The notes beneath the pieces were generated by a model. The model searched no databases, was not told where the DNA came from, and saw only the letters and a list, made by a program, of their open reading frames with translations. Positions 18,622 to 27,923 of a DNA stretch of 64,000 bases are shown piece after piece. The first letter of the stretch is position 1, and the number at the start of each line of letters is the position of its first letter. Source of the DNA: Rickettsiales endosymbiont of Stachyamoeba lipophora. Its GTDB lineage: Bacteria; Pseudomonadota; Alphaproteobacteria; Rickettsiales; 33-17. The translations under genes and the position numbers were made by a program. The stretch covers positions 186,001 to 250,000 of the forward strand of contig NZ_CP033611.1 in assembly GCF_003932735.1 (NCBI RefSeq), given 5' to 3'.

Positions 18622-19395
18622 ATGAAAACAGCTCTTGTTACCGGATCTACAAGTGGTATTGGCCTAGCTATAGCTGAGAAATTAGCCAAAGCCGGATTTA
18701 ATTTATGCATCAATGGATTTGGCGACCTACAAGAGATTAACAAACTATGCTTACAACTAAGTGATGAATTTAATATTACCACAGTTTATCACCCTGCAGA
18801 TTTAAGTAAAAAGGAACAAGTAACAGAACTTATTGAGTATACTTATAAAACTTTTAATAAAATAGATGTACTTGTTAATAACGCAGGCATTCAATATGTC
18901 TCACCTATTGAAGAATTTCCTGATGCTAAGTGGCAACAAATAATTGATATTAACCTTTCAGCAGTTTTTTATAGTATTAAACATGCTTTACCCATTATGA
19001 GACAGCAACAATGGGGAAGAATTATTAATATTGCCTCCACTCACGGTCAAGTTGCTTCAGTCAACAAATCTGCATATGTGGCAAGCAAGCATGGCATTAT
19101 CGGACTAACTAAAGTTACCGCTCTTGAAACTGCCGGTAGCGGCATTACTTGTAATGCTATCTGCCCTGGGTGGGTGCATACTCCCTTAGTCCAAAAACAG
19201 ATTGATGCAATCGCTGAACAAAACCACCTTACCAATGAAGAAGCGACCATTAAATTACTTGCAGAAAAGCAACCATCTAAAATTTTTACTAAACCTGGCG
19301 ATATTGGGGATATGGTAGTATTTTTGACTACCGAAGCTGGTAATAATATTACCGGAACAAATTTAACCTTAGATGGTGGCTGGACAGCTCAATAA
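18622..19395 (+). CDS. bdhA: 3-hydroxybutyrate dehydrogenase (SDR family)
   Basis: NAD-dependent interconversion of 3-hydroxybutyrate and acetoacetate, 257 residues. The nucleotide-binding TGSTSGIG (8-15), NNAG (86-89), catalytic Ser139, Tyr152 and Lys156 (SAYVASK) are present. Features specific to this branch of short-chain dehydrogenases are PGWVHTPLVQKQID, EEA…LLAEKQPS and the terminal LDGGWTAQ. The enzyme is normally linked to ketone-body or poly-3-hydroxybutyrate use. No polymer synthesis genes are nearby. Isolated gene, convergent with the next one. Confidence 0.92.
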   Translation: MKTALVTGSTSGIGLAIAEKLAKAGFNLCINGFGDLQEINKLCLQLSDEFNITTVYHPADLSKKEQVTELIEYTYKTFNKIDVLVNNAGIQYVSPIEEFPDAKWQQIIDINLSAVFYSIKHALPIMRQQQWGRIINIASTHGQVASVNKSAYVASKHGIIGLTKVTALETAGSGITCNAICPGWVHTPLVQKQIDAIAEQNHLTNEEATIKLLAEKQPSKIFTKPGDIGDMVVFLTTEAGNNITGTNLTLDGGWTAQ

Positions 19396-19420
19396 AAAAT
19401 TTACTTTTTATTTCTATTTG

Positions 19421-20800
19421 TTAGGTTATAGTATTGCTTCTTTTCTTTACTTGTGGATTCATTGCCGCCGGTGAAGAATGTACGTTATTCTCTCTTCTTT
19501 TTACCATTTTACCTAAATCATTTTTTAATTTATCAAGTTTTTCTTGGTCTTGAGGAGGAAAATCTTTATTAATCTTTGCAGAAACTTCTGTTATTGGTTG
19601 CATCTTACGTGATACTTTTCTAGGGGGTAGAGATTTTGGTACACTATTTATACAAGTATCTTTAAATTCTTTTCTAGTTTCAATATTAATAGGTTTTGAA
19701 AAAGTTTTAAGCAGGTTATTTAGAAACCCAGCTGCTTTGCCTACGCCCGATTTAAGCACTTGCTGTACTTCTTCTTGATATTTTTTACCAACATTATCAA
19801 AATTTTTAGCCAACTCTTTATTTTGCTCTTTGGTTAAATCCACTCTCATACAATTATACTTTGACTGAGGGGCGGCTATATTAGCACTTTCTTTCACTAT
19901 TTTCTTTGCCAAGTCTTTCATTTTTCCTATACCAAAAGAGGAAAATTCATTGGCATGGCCAAGTGAGGAGTGCTTACCAAATGGTTGGGATTGTGATTTA
20001 CTACCATGCTCTGCCGTTTCAATACCAATCATTATTCCACCAGGAATACCTTTTGCAATATCTGGCTTTTGATGGTGAATTAATATATGCCCATGACCAC
20101 CGGTAATATCAATTTTATTACCTAAAATATCTTGATTACCAAGCCCGCCAGAAGCAATTACCATTCCATATTCTTCAAAAGTTGGCTCTGGTATAATATT
20201 ATGTATAAAATTTTTTAATGGTATTAAATTTGGATATTTTTGAGAATATTCATCGGCAAGATTACGAATTGCTTTGAATATCCCTCTAGTTTTAATTTCT
20301 TCAAATTCCCCCTTCTGTTCATCCCATTTTAATTCATGGGTAGAGGCTGTTCGTTTAAAAATTGCTTTATTTTCTTTGATTGCATCTTCACTATGATATT
20401 TAGTTGAAGTTACATCTTGCTTTACACCTCCTATGAATCGTTCAAAAAAATTTTTATCATTAGCATCATAAGTAATCATTATTCTGCCACCTATTTGCAT
20501 ATAAATAAATGGATTGGCTAAATCTTTTGTTCCATCTTCTGGATTTCCTCTAACTTCTAACCCTTGCTGCACTAACGTAAGGGCATTCACTAATACTGTA
20601 TTGGCTTTAATATTCACTGCTGCTTTAGGATCTAACTGAGGCTCTTGCCCTTGAGATAACGACTTTGAATCAACCTTCCAACTGCTAACATCTAAAGTAT
20701 CTTTAAACTGATCGGCGGCATAACTAACAATCTCTTCTACAGATTTGCTATTATATTCTTGTCTGTATTTTTTAAGGCTGGAATAAAATTTACTAGGCAT
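19421..20800 (-). CDS. Hypothetical protein, candidate effector
   Basis: 459 residues from the ATG at 20800; a TTG three codons earlier is less likely. No family recognised. No membrane segment or signal peptide is visible. The central region is Gly/His-rich (ITGGHGHILIHHQKPD, then GIPGGIMIGIETAEHGSK), and the C-terminal 80 residues are basic and proline-containing (KSLPPRKVSRKMQ). The mixed polar composition and isolated position among orphans are typical of secreted proteins of intracellular bacteria, but there is no direct evidence of secretion. Confidence 0.65.
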   Translation of the reverse strand: MPSKFYSSLKKYRQEYNSKSVEEIVSYAADQFKDTLDVSSWKVDSKSLSQGQEPQLDPKAAVNIKANTVLVNALTLVQQGLEVRGNPEDGTKDLANPFIYMQIGGRIMITYDANDKNFFERFIGGVKQDVTSTKYHSEDAIKENKAIFKRTASTHELKWDEQKGEFEEIKTRGIFKAIRNLADEYSQKYPNLIPLKNFIHNIIPEPTFEEYGMVIASGGLGNQDILGNKIDITGGHGHILIHHQKPDIAKGIPGGIMIGIETAEHGSKSQSQPFGKHSSLGHANEFSSFGIGKMKDLAKKIVKESANIAAPQSKYNCMRVDLTKEQNKELAKNFDNVGKKYQEEVQQVLKSGVGKAAGFLNNLLKTFSKPINIETRKEFKDTCINSVPKSLPPRKVSRKMQPITEVSAKINKDFPPQDQEKLDKLKNDLGKMVKRRENNVHSSPAAMNPQVKKRSNTIT

Positions 20801-20853
20801 AATTACCAATATATAAATATATTAATAATTATATCACTTTTTAACCTTAAAGC

Positions 20854-20885
20854 ACAATTAATAAATAAGTTAATTTATTAATTGT
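20854..20885 (-). terminator. AT hairpin overlapping the end of the pentapeptide-repeat gene
   Basis: Arms 20854-20866 and 20873-20885 (ACAATTAATAAAT) are perfect complements with a six-base loop. The last two sense codons and the stop of the pentapeptide gene lie in the hairpin. There is no T-run on the minus strand after it, so it may be an mRNA 3'-end structure more than a classical terminator. Confidence 0.4.
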
Positions 20886-21702
20886 TATAGGTATAATCTT
20901 CTATTACTTTTTGATATTCATAATCGACATTTTTAAGAGGATAGGTTTTTGTCCTAGTAAGCTTATTATCACTAAATTTTGCTTCTTTTATTCTAATGCC
21001 ACGAATATCTGCTCTTGTTAAATCACATTCGTAAAATTCTGCATCTTTAACATTAGCATTATTTAATTTAGCCATAAATAAATTAGCTCTTTTAAAAGTG
21101 CTTCTTTCCAAATTAGCATTTACAAGATTTGCTTTAATTAATTTTGCATTATTAAAATTACTTAAACTTAGGTCATTTCCTGCAAGTTTAACATTTTCTA
21201 AGTTAGCACCGTCAAATTGCACTCCGCTTAACGTAGAATTAAAAAATACAGCACTAGTCAAATTAGCACCTGAAAATTTAGCATTATTAAGATTGCAATT
21301 AACAAAGCTAGCAAAACTCAAATCAGCCAACCCAAAATCTGCGTCTCTAAAATCAACTCCAATAAATATGGCACTACTAGCATCAGCCGCTTTAAATGTT
21401 GCACCTCGCATTTTAACATCTTGAAAATACCCTTGCTCAATGTTAGTAAGATCAAAATTAGATTCTTTTAAACTTGCTGATTCTACTACTATCTGGCGTG
21501 CATATACTTTGCCCATATTTAAGCCATCTAGATTTTCACCATATTGCTTAACTAAATCAATGGGTTTAGCATTATTTTTGCTATAAATAATATAATTTTC
21601 TAGGTTTAAGACGGTTGGTAAATCTGGTTTTTTAAAAAAATCAAAGCCAGCATGAGCATTATTAATAAATAAAAAGGCTATAATATAAAAATATCTAAAC
21701 AT
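20878..21702 (-). CDS. Exported pentapeptide-repeat protein
   Basis: 274 residues. An N-terminal signal peptide is visible: short basic start, hydrophobic FYIIAFLFI and an AHA cleavage site near residue 18. From about residue 75 to 245 the sequence is a right-handed beta-helix of A(D/N/K)LXX and ANF/SXX repeats (ANLTSAVF, GANLENVKLA, ANLERSTFK, NANVKDAEF). The repeat number is about 30. Proteins of this fold serve as structural or binding scaffolds; a DNA-gyrase-protecting role is known for some cytoplasmic members, but the signal peptide makes that unlikely here. Location is probably periplasm or beyond. Confidence 0.85.
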   Translation of the reverse strand: MFRYFYIIAFLFINNAHAGFDFFKKPDLPTVLNLENYIIYSKNNAKPIDLVKQYGENLDGLNMGKVYARQIVVESASLKESNFDLTNIEQGYFQDVKMRGATFKAADASSAIFIGVDFRDADFGLADLSFASFVNCNLNNAKFSGANLTSAVFFNSTLSGVQFDGANLENVKLAGNDLSLSNFNNAKLIKANLVNANLERSTFKRANLFMAKLNNANVKDAEFYECDLTRADIRGIRIKEAKFSDNKLTRTKTYPLKNVDYEYQKVIEDYTYNN

Positions 21703-21777
21703 TGAAACTAAATTTTAAAACTATTTATTTGTTATTAAAAACAAAAAATATTAAAATGCAATAACTACTTATAATAT

Positions 21778-22638
21778 TTATTTACGATTCTGCTGCATTT
21801 CTTCAACTTCTAAGAAAGTTGGTTGTTCATGAGTGGGAATATTACTTCTACCCATTTCACAAGAAATTTGAGGCGCATGCCCTTGCAGATGCGCTACAAA
21901 AACTTTTTTAATCACTATATAAAGCTTAGAATGGTCGTCATAGTAAGCTTTAACTTTTTGAGACATTGGTCCAATAAAACAATAAGCTAAGAACACCCCT
22001 AAAAACGTTCCTACCAACGCCCCACCAATCATTGCACCCAATATTGTAGGAGGTTGATCAATACTGGCCATGGTTTTAATTACCCCAAGAACCGCAGCTA
22101 CGATACCAATGGCAGGCAATCCATCCGCTACACTTTGGAGCGCATGAGAAGTTTCTAAAGACTCATGATGATGTTTCTCTATTTGAGCCTCAAGCAAATC
22201 ATCCATCTGATATGGGTTATCCATATTCATCGTCATAAGCCTTAATGTGCTTACTATAAAATCTAGGGCAAAATGATCGTGCAATATTTTAGCATTTTGA
22301 TTAAAAAGCTCACTTTCCTCAGGTTTTTCTAGGTGCTTTTCAATTTCAAGCAAACCTTTACTACGCATAGTTTTACAAATTTGGAACAACATCCATAATA
22401 GATCAAGATAATCATCTTTTGTCCAAGCTGGTTTAACAAAAATAACTTTAAAATCACGCAATGTAGCCTTAACAATATCCGATTTATTTGCAACTAAAAA
22501 AGCCCCTACCACTGCTCCGCATATAGTTATCATTTCATGTGGAAGAGCATGAAGAATTACCGCAAATTTACCTCCAGCAAGCCCATACCCACCAAACACC
22601 ATGATAAAAGTTACGATAATACCAATTATTGAGAGCAT
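21778..22638 (-). CDS. motA: Flagellar motor stator protein MotA
   Basis: Inner-membrane proton-channel subunit of the flagellar motor, 286 residues. Four membrane segments are seen, two near the N-terminus (about 3-22, 36-50) and two at about 170-190 and 198-222. The charged cytoplasmic loop has Arg92 and Glu98/Glu100 (MRSKGLLEIEKHLE), matching E. coli Arg90/Glu98. The channel prolines are Pro175 (ADGLPAIG) and Pro224 (IGPMS). The partner motB is not adjacent. A motility gene is unusual for Rickettsiales and points to a flagellated lineage, or to a retained remnant. The intact conserved residues argue for function. Confidence 0.93.
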   Translation of the reverse strand: MLSIIGIIVTFIMVFGGYGLAGGKFAVILHALPHEMITICGAVVGAFLVANKSDIVKATLRDFKVIFVKPAWTKDDYLDLLWMLFQICKTMRSKGLLEIEKHLEKPEESELFNQNAKILHDHFALDFIVSTLRLMTMNMDNPYQMDDLLEAQIEKHHHESLETSHALQSVADGLPAIGIVAAVLGVIKTMASIDQPPTILGAMIGGALVGTFLGVFLAYCFIGPMSQKVKAYYDDHSKLYIVIKKVFVAHLQGHAPQISCEMGRSNIPTHEQPTFLEVEEMQQNRK

Positions 22639-22741
22639 TTTTTTAAATTAAGTTAAAGTTATATTGATTATTATATACTAAACTTAAAAGAAAATGAATT
22701 AATATTTTAATTATACTGTATTATATCAACAGCATATAGTT

Positions 22742-24193
22742 TTAAAATCCAATATATTTTGTATTAAGATATTCAAATATCCCTTCCTTTCCACCTTCTC
22801 TACCAAACCCAGAGGCTTTAATTCCTCCAAAAGGTATTAAAGAATCAGAAATACGAGCATCATTAATACCTATCATGCCAAATTCTAAATTAGTAGCAAA
22901 GTTATAATTCCTACCTTCATCTTCACCGCAAATATAAGCAGCAAGCCCATACTCAGTTTGATTAGCAAGGGCTAGCACCTGCTCTTCATTATCAAAAGTA
23001 GTAATAGTCACCACTGGACCAAAAATTTCTTGCTTAAAAATATCCATGCTAGGAGTAACCCCTGTTACAATCCCTGGGCTAAAAAAGCAGCCTTGCTTGC
23101 CTATTCTCTCTGCTCCAAACAACATTGTGGCACCTTCTTGTTTGGCATCTTTTATTAATTTTTCTATATTATTAATAGCTGAAAAATTAATGAGTGCTCC
23201 TAAATCATTTTGCTCATCAAGCCCGTTACCTACTTTTAAAGATTTTATTCGATCATAAATTTTTTCAATAAATTGATCTACTATCTCTTTATCTATCAAT
23301 ACACGGTTAATAGCTATACAGCTCTGACCATTGTTTCTAAACTTACCATTCATCAACATATCAATGGCTTTATTAAGGTTAGCATCTTTAAACACTACAA
23401 AAGGAGCATTGCCTCCTAATTCCATAGATAGACGTTTTAGTGTGCCGCTCGATTGGTTCATCAATATTTTTCCAACTCGGGTGGAGCCGGTGAAGCTTAG
23501 TTTTCTAATTCTGAAATCTTGAGTCAAGATTTTTCCTATTTCAACTGCATTTCCTACTAGCATTTGTAAAGAATTAATAGGAGCTGTTGTTTTAAGAAAA
23601 AGATTTAAAGTAGCAAGTGCTGAAAAAGGAGTTAATTCTGATAGCTTAACAAGCATAGGGCAGCTTGCTGCAAAACTAGCTGCAAATTTTCTTATATACA
23701 TAGCTATGGGAAAGTTCCACGGCGTAATACTTGCTGTTACTCCTACCGGTTCATGTATTACCGTTCTAGTTTTAAAGATATCATTTGAAGTGACAAAGTA
23801 ATTTGGATTAGTCTTAATTATTAAGGCAAAATGGCGAATATATGATAAGGCATACTGCACCTCACTTCTAGATTCTTTTAAAGTTTTACCTTGTTCTAAA
23901 GTAATAATATGTGCTAAATTTTCTAAATTGTTCTCTATCAAAACCCCCCAGTGTATCAGTATATTTGCACGCTCTATGAAAGAAGTTTTGGCTAAATCCT
24001 TTAAGGCTTTTTCGCTAGCAGCAATTGCCTGATATACTAGGCTTTCATTAACGATTGTTACATTGCCAATTACTTTGTTATCAGCTGGGTTTAATACTTC
24101 TTGCACTTCCGAAGAAGCTATAAAAGTACCATTTACAAAAGATTGATTAATAAAAAGAGGGTTATTATCAAGTTGATCAAGAAGGTAAGACAT
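22742..24193 (-). CDS. gabD: NAD(P)-dependent aldehyde dehydrogenase, succinate-semialdehyde type
   Basis: 483 residues, aldehyde dehydrogenase superfamily, most like GabD, which oxidises succinate semialdehyde to succinate and feeds the TCA cycle. Catalytic Glu258 (MELGGNAPF) and Cys292 (NGQSCIAINR) are present, with the cofactor motif FTGSTRVGK and the N-terminal TPWNFPIAM. In the KPSE motif Leu replaces Pro (VKLSELTP). The gene overlaps the end of hflX by 17 bases and is the last of tyrS-hflX-gabD. Substrate is inferred from overall similarity; another short-chain aldehyde is possible. Confidence 0.85.
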   Translation of the reverse strand: MSYLLDQLDNNPLFINQSFVNGTFIASSEVQEVLNPADNKVIGNVTIVNESLVYQAIAASEKALKDLAKTSFIERANILIHWGVLIENNLENLAHIITLEQGKTLKESRSEVQYALSYIRHFALIIKTNPNYFVTSNDIFKTRTVIHEPVGVTASITPWNFPIAMYIRKFAASFAASCPMLVKLSELTPFSALATLNLFLKTTAPINSLQMLVGNAVEIGKILTQDFRIRKLSFTGSTRVGKILMNQSSGTLKRLSMELGGNAPFVVFKDANLNKAIDMLMNGKFRNNGQSCIAINRVLIDKEIVDQFIEKIYDRIKSLKVGNGLDEQNDLGALINFSAINNIEKLIKDAKQEGATMLFGAERIGKQGCFFSPGIVTGVTPSMDIFKQEIFGPVVTITTFDNEEQVLALANQTEYGLAAYICGEDEGRNYNFATNLEFGMIGINDARISDSLIPFGGIKASGFGREGGKEGIFEYLNTKYIGF

Positions 24194-25460
24194 ACTTAGC
24201 TTGCCATTTTGCTAGGTTAACACGCGAAATCAATACTAATAGTTTAATTTCTAAATCTGCATGTTCAACTGAAATTACATTAGCATGACGATAAATCCAT
24301 GCTAATTTTTCTCCTTCATTAGATTTTATTGTTATTTCCATGTTAATTTCATCAACGGCAAGGCATGCATCCAGCTGCTGAAGCAATAAATCTATGTTTT
24401 TATTTTCTAAGGCAGAAATTTCTAAACCATCAATTGGTTTAATAAAATCTATTTTTTTGGCATCCATTTTATTATACACATGAAGGGTTTGATATCGCCA
24501 TTTTTCTTCTATACCTAATTCGGTAAGTATCTCTTCAACATTTTGAATATGATTTACCAAACTAGGGCTGGTTGAATCAATTACATGTAAAATGATATCA
24601 GCAGCAATTACCTCTTCTAAAGTAGCTCTAAACGCAGCAATTAACTGAGTTGGCAATTCTGAGATAAAGCCTACTGTATCTGAAAGTATTACGGTTTTTC
24701 TTGAAGGAAGTTTCACAATTCGCATAGTAGGATCAAGCGTTGCAAATAATTTATCCTCTGCAATAACGCTAGCTTTGGTGAGTAAATTAAACAATGTAGA
24801 TTTGCCAGCATTAGTATAACCAACTATAGCTATAACCGGATATGGTACAATTTCACGAGATTTACGATGCAGTTCACGAGTAGTTTTAACTTTCTCAAGC
24901 TGTTTTCTAATGCGCTGCATCTCCTCTTTAATCATACGCTTATCAGCTTCTATTTGCGTTTCACCCGGGCCACCGATATTACCCAACCCTCCCCTTTGGC
25001 GTTCTAGGTGGGTCCACAATCTTACTAATCTAGATTTTTGATAATCTAGCTGTGCAAGACGCACTTGCAACTTACCTTCACTCGTATTAGCCCTGGAAGC
25101 GAAAATTTCTATAATCAAGCCTGTACGGTCAATCACCTTAACATTCCAGGCTTTTTCTAAATTACGCTGCTGTACTGGGGTAAGACTTAAATCAATATAT
25201 ACCAAAGATATATCTTCTTTTTTAATAACAGAATCAATCTCTTCAATTTTGCCTTTTTTTAACAAACAGCCCGGTTTAAAGCTATTTACCCTAAAGGTAA
25301 TAACATCGATTACATTTAAATCTATTGAACGAGCCAAACCAAAAGCTTCTTTACTTTTATATTCTGCCATTTGAGCAGATATATTAAATTTTTGGAAAGG
25401 AACTATAATTAAACAATTGGGGTTTTGTAATTTTTCTAACGATACTCTCACTTGATCCAC
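24177..25460 (-). CDS. hflX: Ribosome-associated GTPase HflX
   Basis: 427 residues. HflX rescues or splits stalled ribosomes under heat stress. The N-terminal domain contains GKIEEI and the family stretch DLSLTPVQQRNLEKAW, then RTGLIIEIFASRA and LQVRLAQLDYQ. The glycine-rich linker RQRGGLGNIGGPGETQIE precedes the GTPase domain with G1 GYTNAGKST, G3 DTVGF and G4 NKMD. Follows tyrS after a 16-base gap. The usual hfq neighbour is absent. Initiation at ATG 25460 gives a normal N-terminus. Confidence 0.95.
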   Translation of the reverse strand: MDQVRVSLEKLQNPNCLIIVPFQKFNISAQMAEYKSKEAFGLARSIDLNVIDVITFRVNSFKPGCLLKKGKIEEIDSVIKKEDISLVYIDLSLTPVQQRNLEKAWNVKVIDRTGLIIEIFASRANTSEGKLQVRLAQLDYQKSRLVRLWTHLERQRGGLGNIGGPGETQIEADKRMIKEEMQRIRKQLEKVKTTRELHRKSREIVPYPVIAIVGYTNAGKSTLFNLLTKASVIAEDKLFATLDPTMRIVKLPSRKTVILSDTVGFISELPTQLIAAFRATLEEVIAADIILHVIDSTSPSLVNHIQNVEEILTELGIEEKWRYQTLHVYNKMDAKKIDFIKPIDGLEISALENKNIDLLLQQLDACLAVDEINMEITIKSNEGEKLAWIYRHANVISVEHADLEIKLLVLISRVNLAKWQAKYVLPS

Positions 25461-25476
25461 TGAAATTTTTACCTTT

Positions 25477-26733
25477 TTATTTTAATACTAGCAGAATATG
25501 TTTTTTCTTACCTACAGATAATTTTGTTTTTTGCTCTTCCACAAAATCACTTACACTCACTTTATATAATTCTTCTGTAATTGGTTGATCATTAATTTTA
25601 ACAGCGTTACTTTTGATCATTCTTTTTGCTTCAGCTCCATTTGGGGTTAATCCAGCAGCTCTGATAATATCAAAAAGTAATCTGCCATCCGTTAATTCTT
25701 CTTTACTCAGCTCAAATTCAGGTAAACCCTCACCAGATTTTGCTGAGCCGAAAGTATTTTCTGCAGTAGCGCGAGCTTTTTGGGTTTCCTCCTCGCCATG
25801 GCAAAGTTTAGTAGCTTCGTCGGCTAACATCTTCTTAAGCTCATTAATATTTTGTGTTTCTAATGCTAACTGATCAATCTTTTCAACTTCCAGATCAGTA
25901 AACATTTTTAAAAACTTTATTACATCCCGATCATCAACGTTACGCCAAAATTGCCAATAATCATATGGTGCGAGCATATCACCATTAAGCCATACAGCTC
26001 CATTTTCAGTTTTACCCATTTTAGCACCACCGGCAGTAGTAATAAGAGGAGTGGTTAAGCCAAAACATTCCTTAAGAGCCAATTTTCGTGATAAATCCAC
26101 CCCGTTAATTATATTGCTCCATTGATCACTGCCACCAATTTGCACTTGGCACTGAGAATGTTCATTTAAATAGGCAAAGTCATAGGCTTGCAATAGCATG
26201 TAATTAAATTCTAAAAATGAAAGGCTTTGCTCTCTTTCTAAACGTAATTTGACACTATCCATAGTAAGCATCCGATTGACTGAAAAATGGCGCCCATAAT
26301 CCCTTAAAAACTCTAAGTAGTTTAGCTTACATAACCAATCGGCATTATTAACCATTTTAGCATCATTTGTATCACTACCGAATTTAATATATTTTGCAAA
26401 AATTTGTTTCATACCATCCATATTTTCCTGAATGGCAGTTGTAGCCAGCATTTTACGTTCTTGATCTTTAAATGATGGATCACCTATTAAGGTAGTACCT
26501 CCTCCCATCAAAACTATTGGTTTGTGCCCATGTTTTTGTAATAGTCTTAAAATCATAATCTGCATAAGACTGCCTACATGAAGAGACTTAGCAGTACAAT
26601 CAAAACCTAAATATACAATAGCACTTTTGGAAGCAAATAACTCATCTAATTGCGCTAAGTCAGTAGCTTGATAAAAATAACCTCTAGCACAAAATTCTTT
26701 TAAAAATCCGCTTTTAAAATGGTGGTTTTGCAT
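25477..26733 (-). CDS. tyrS: Tyrosyl-tRNA synthetase
   Basis: 418 residues, TyrRS of the bacterial class. The HIGH-equivalent is HVGS in GFDCTAKSLHVGSL, and the KMSKS-equivalent is KMGKT (GGAKMGKTENGAVWL). The Tyr-binding QIGGSDQW is present. The C-terminal S4-like RNA-binding domain contains EAKRMIKSNAVKIND. Head of the tyrS-hflX-gabD transcript, divergent from the orphan at 26799 with a 65-base shared upstream region. Confidence 0.97.
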   Translation of the reverse strand: MQNHHFKSGFLKEFCARGYFYQATDLAQLDELFASKSAIVYLGFDCTAKSLHVGSLMQIMILRLLQKHGHKPIVLMGGGTTLIGDPSFKDQERKMLATTAIQENMDGMKQIFAKYIKFGSDTNDAKMVNNADWLCKLNYLEFLRDYGRHFSVNRMLTMDSVKLRLEREQSLSFLEFNYMLLQAYDFAYLNEHSQCQVQIGGSDQWSNIINGVDLSRKLALKECFGLTTPLITTAGGAKMGKTENGAVWLNGDMLAPYDYWQFWRNVDDRDVIKFLKMFTDLEVEKIDQLALETQNINELKKMLADEATKLCHGEEETQKARATAENTFGSAKSGEGLPEFELSKEELTDGRLLFDIIRAAGLTPNGAEAKRMIKSNAVKINDQPITEELYKVSVSDFVEEQKTKLSVGKKKHILLVLK

Positions 26734-26798
26734 ATTACCCCTTTAATTTCTACAATATATTGATTATAATTAATTATCTAACTTCAATAAGTTTCAGA

Positions 26799-27848
26799 AT
26801 GCAGTCTAATTTAGCTAAAAAAATCTTTAACAGATTAAAGCATTCCTTTGATAATAAAATTAATGATAAAAGTAAAGCTATCATAGCATCAATTTTAGGA
26901 ATAATGAATTCTAATGATCAGGAAGAAGATCAGGCAATCAATAAATATATTAAAAATTTACAAAATTTCTTTAATGAACCAGAATCACTAAAGAAAATAG
27001 CTAACATGGAGACAGAAGAACAAGGAACCTTCCTAAGTTTTGTAGCTTTTGGGGTTTCCAGAGCCAAAGAACATAATCAATTAATGAAGGATTTTAGCAA
27101 AGAACAAATCTATACTGCTATTATCCAAGAATTAGGCAAGGGTACCGACCAGCCTAAAAAGCTAGAATTTAATAAACAAATCAATCAAGAGATTGATAAA
27201 GCTATTGAGCAAAATACAGAAGTAGAATTGAGCGAAAATGAAATAGAGCAAGAACCGAAATATGAAAAGAAACTAAGAGCCTTTGCCAAACTACTTAGAC
27301 ACAAAAACAAATTAGCAAGCATTATTGCAAATATTCTTCAACAAATCCAAGCGGCACATTTAAAACCTGAACAAAAGAAAAATATAGGACGCAAAACTTT
27401 AATTGCCGCCTTAATATCAGCAAGCGTCGGGTTAGGCATTGCAGCGACCGGCGGGTTAAGCTTGATAGAATTACTACTACCTCTCTCTTTAGGCCTTAGT
27501 ACTTCATATTTTATAAATAAAACTTTAACCAATGTGGCTGTACGGCAACAACTCACAGAACAAAAAAAATTTAAACTCAACAAAAGCGAAACAAAAGAAT
27601 TATCTGATGAAATTTCTAAGTTTGTTGATGGATTAAAAAAAGAATTACAAAAAGAGCAAAACAAAGACCAAGCAAAAAGCTTAAAAGAGGTAACAAAAGA
27701 TGAATCTATAGAATTTAGTCAAATCAAAGAAACCCTTCAAGGTGTTATGTCAAATAAATGTGATCTAACTAAAGAAACTTTCAATCAAAAATTATCAAAA
27801 CGCTCAGAAACTCCAAGTAAAAAACCAGAACCTACTATTGGCAGATAA
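26799..27848 (+). CDS. Hypothetical protein with central hydrophobic hairpin, charged coiled-coil ends
   Basis: 349 residues from the ATG at 26799; the longer TTG-initiated frame from 26760 lacks support. No family recognised. Both ends are Lys/Glu/Gln-rich and helical, consistent with coiled coil. A hydrophobic pair lies at about residues 205-245 (LIAALISASVGLGIAATGG, then SLIELLLPLSLGL), suggesting a membrane hairpin. The arrangement is seen in several inclusion- or host-membrane proteins of intracellular bacteria, but no sequence match is claimed. Confidence 0.6.
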   Translation: MQSNLAKKIFNRLKHSFDNKINDKSKAIIASILGIMNSNDQEEDQAINKYIKNLQNFFNEPESLKKIANMETEEQGTFLSFVAFGVSRAKEHNQLMKDFSKEQIYTAIIQELGKGTDQPKKLEFNKQINQEIDKAIEQNTEVELSENEIEQEPKYEKKLRAFAKLLRHKNKLASIIANILQQIQAAHLKPEQKKNIGRKTLIAALISASVGLGIAATGGLSLIELLLPLSLGLSTSYFINKTLTNVAVRQQLTEQKKFKLNKSETKELSDEISKFVDGLKKELQKEQNKDQAKSLKEVTKDESIEFSQIKETLQGVMSNKCDLTKETFNQKLSKRSETPSKKPEPTIGR

Positions 27849-27923
27849 GTAAAATCACTTTTCCTTGACAATTGGGTAATTTAGTTTAAAGAGTTTAATG
27901 ATATAAAATTAAAAGTAAATTTG

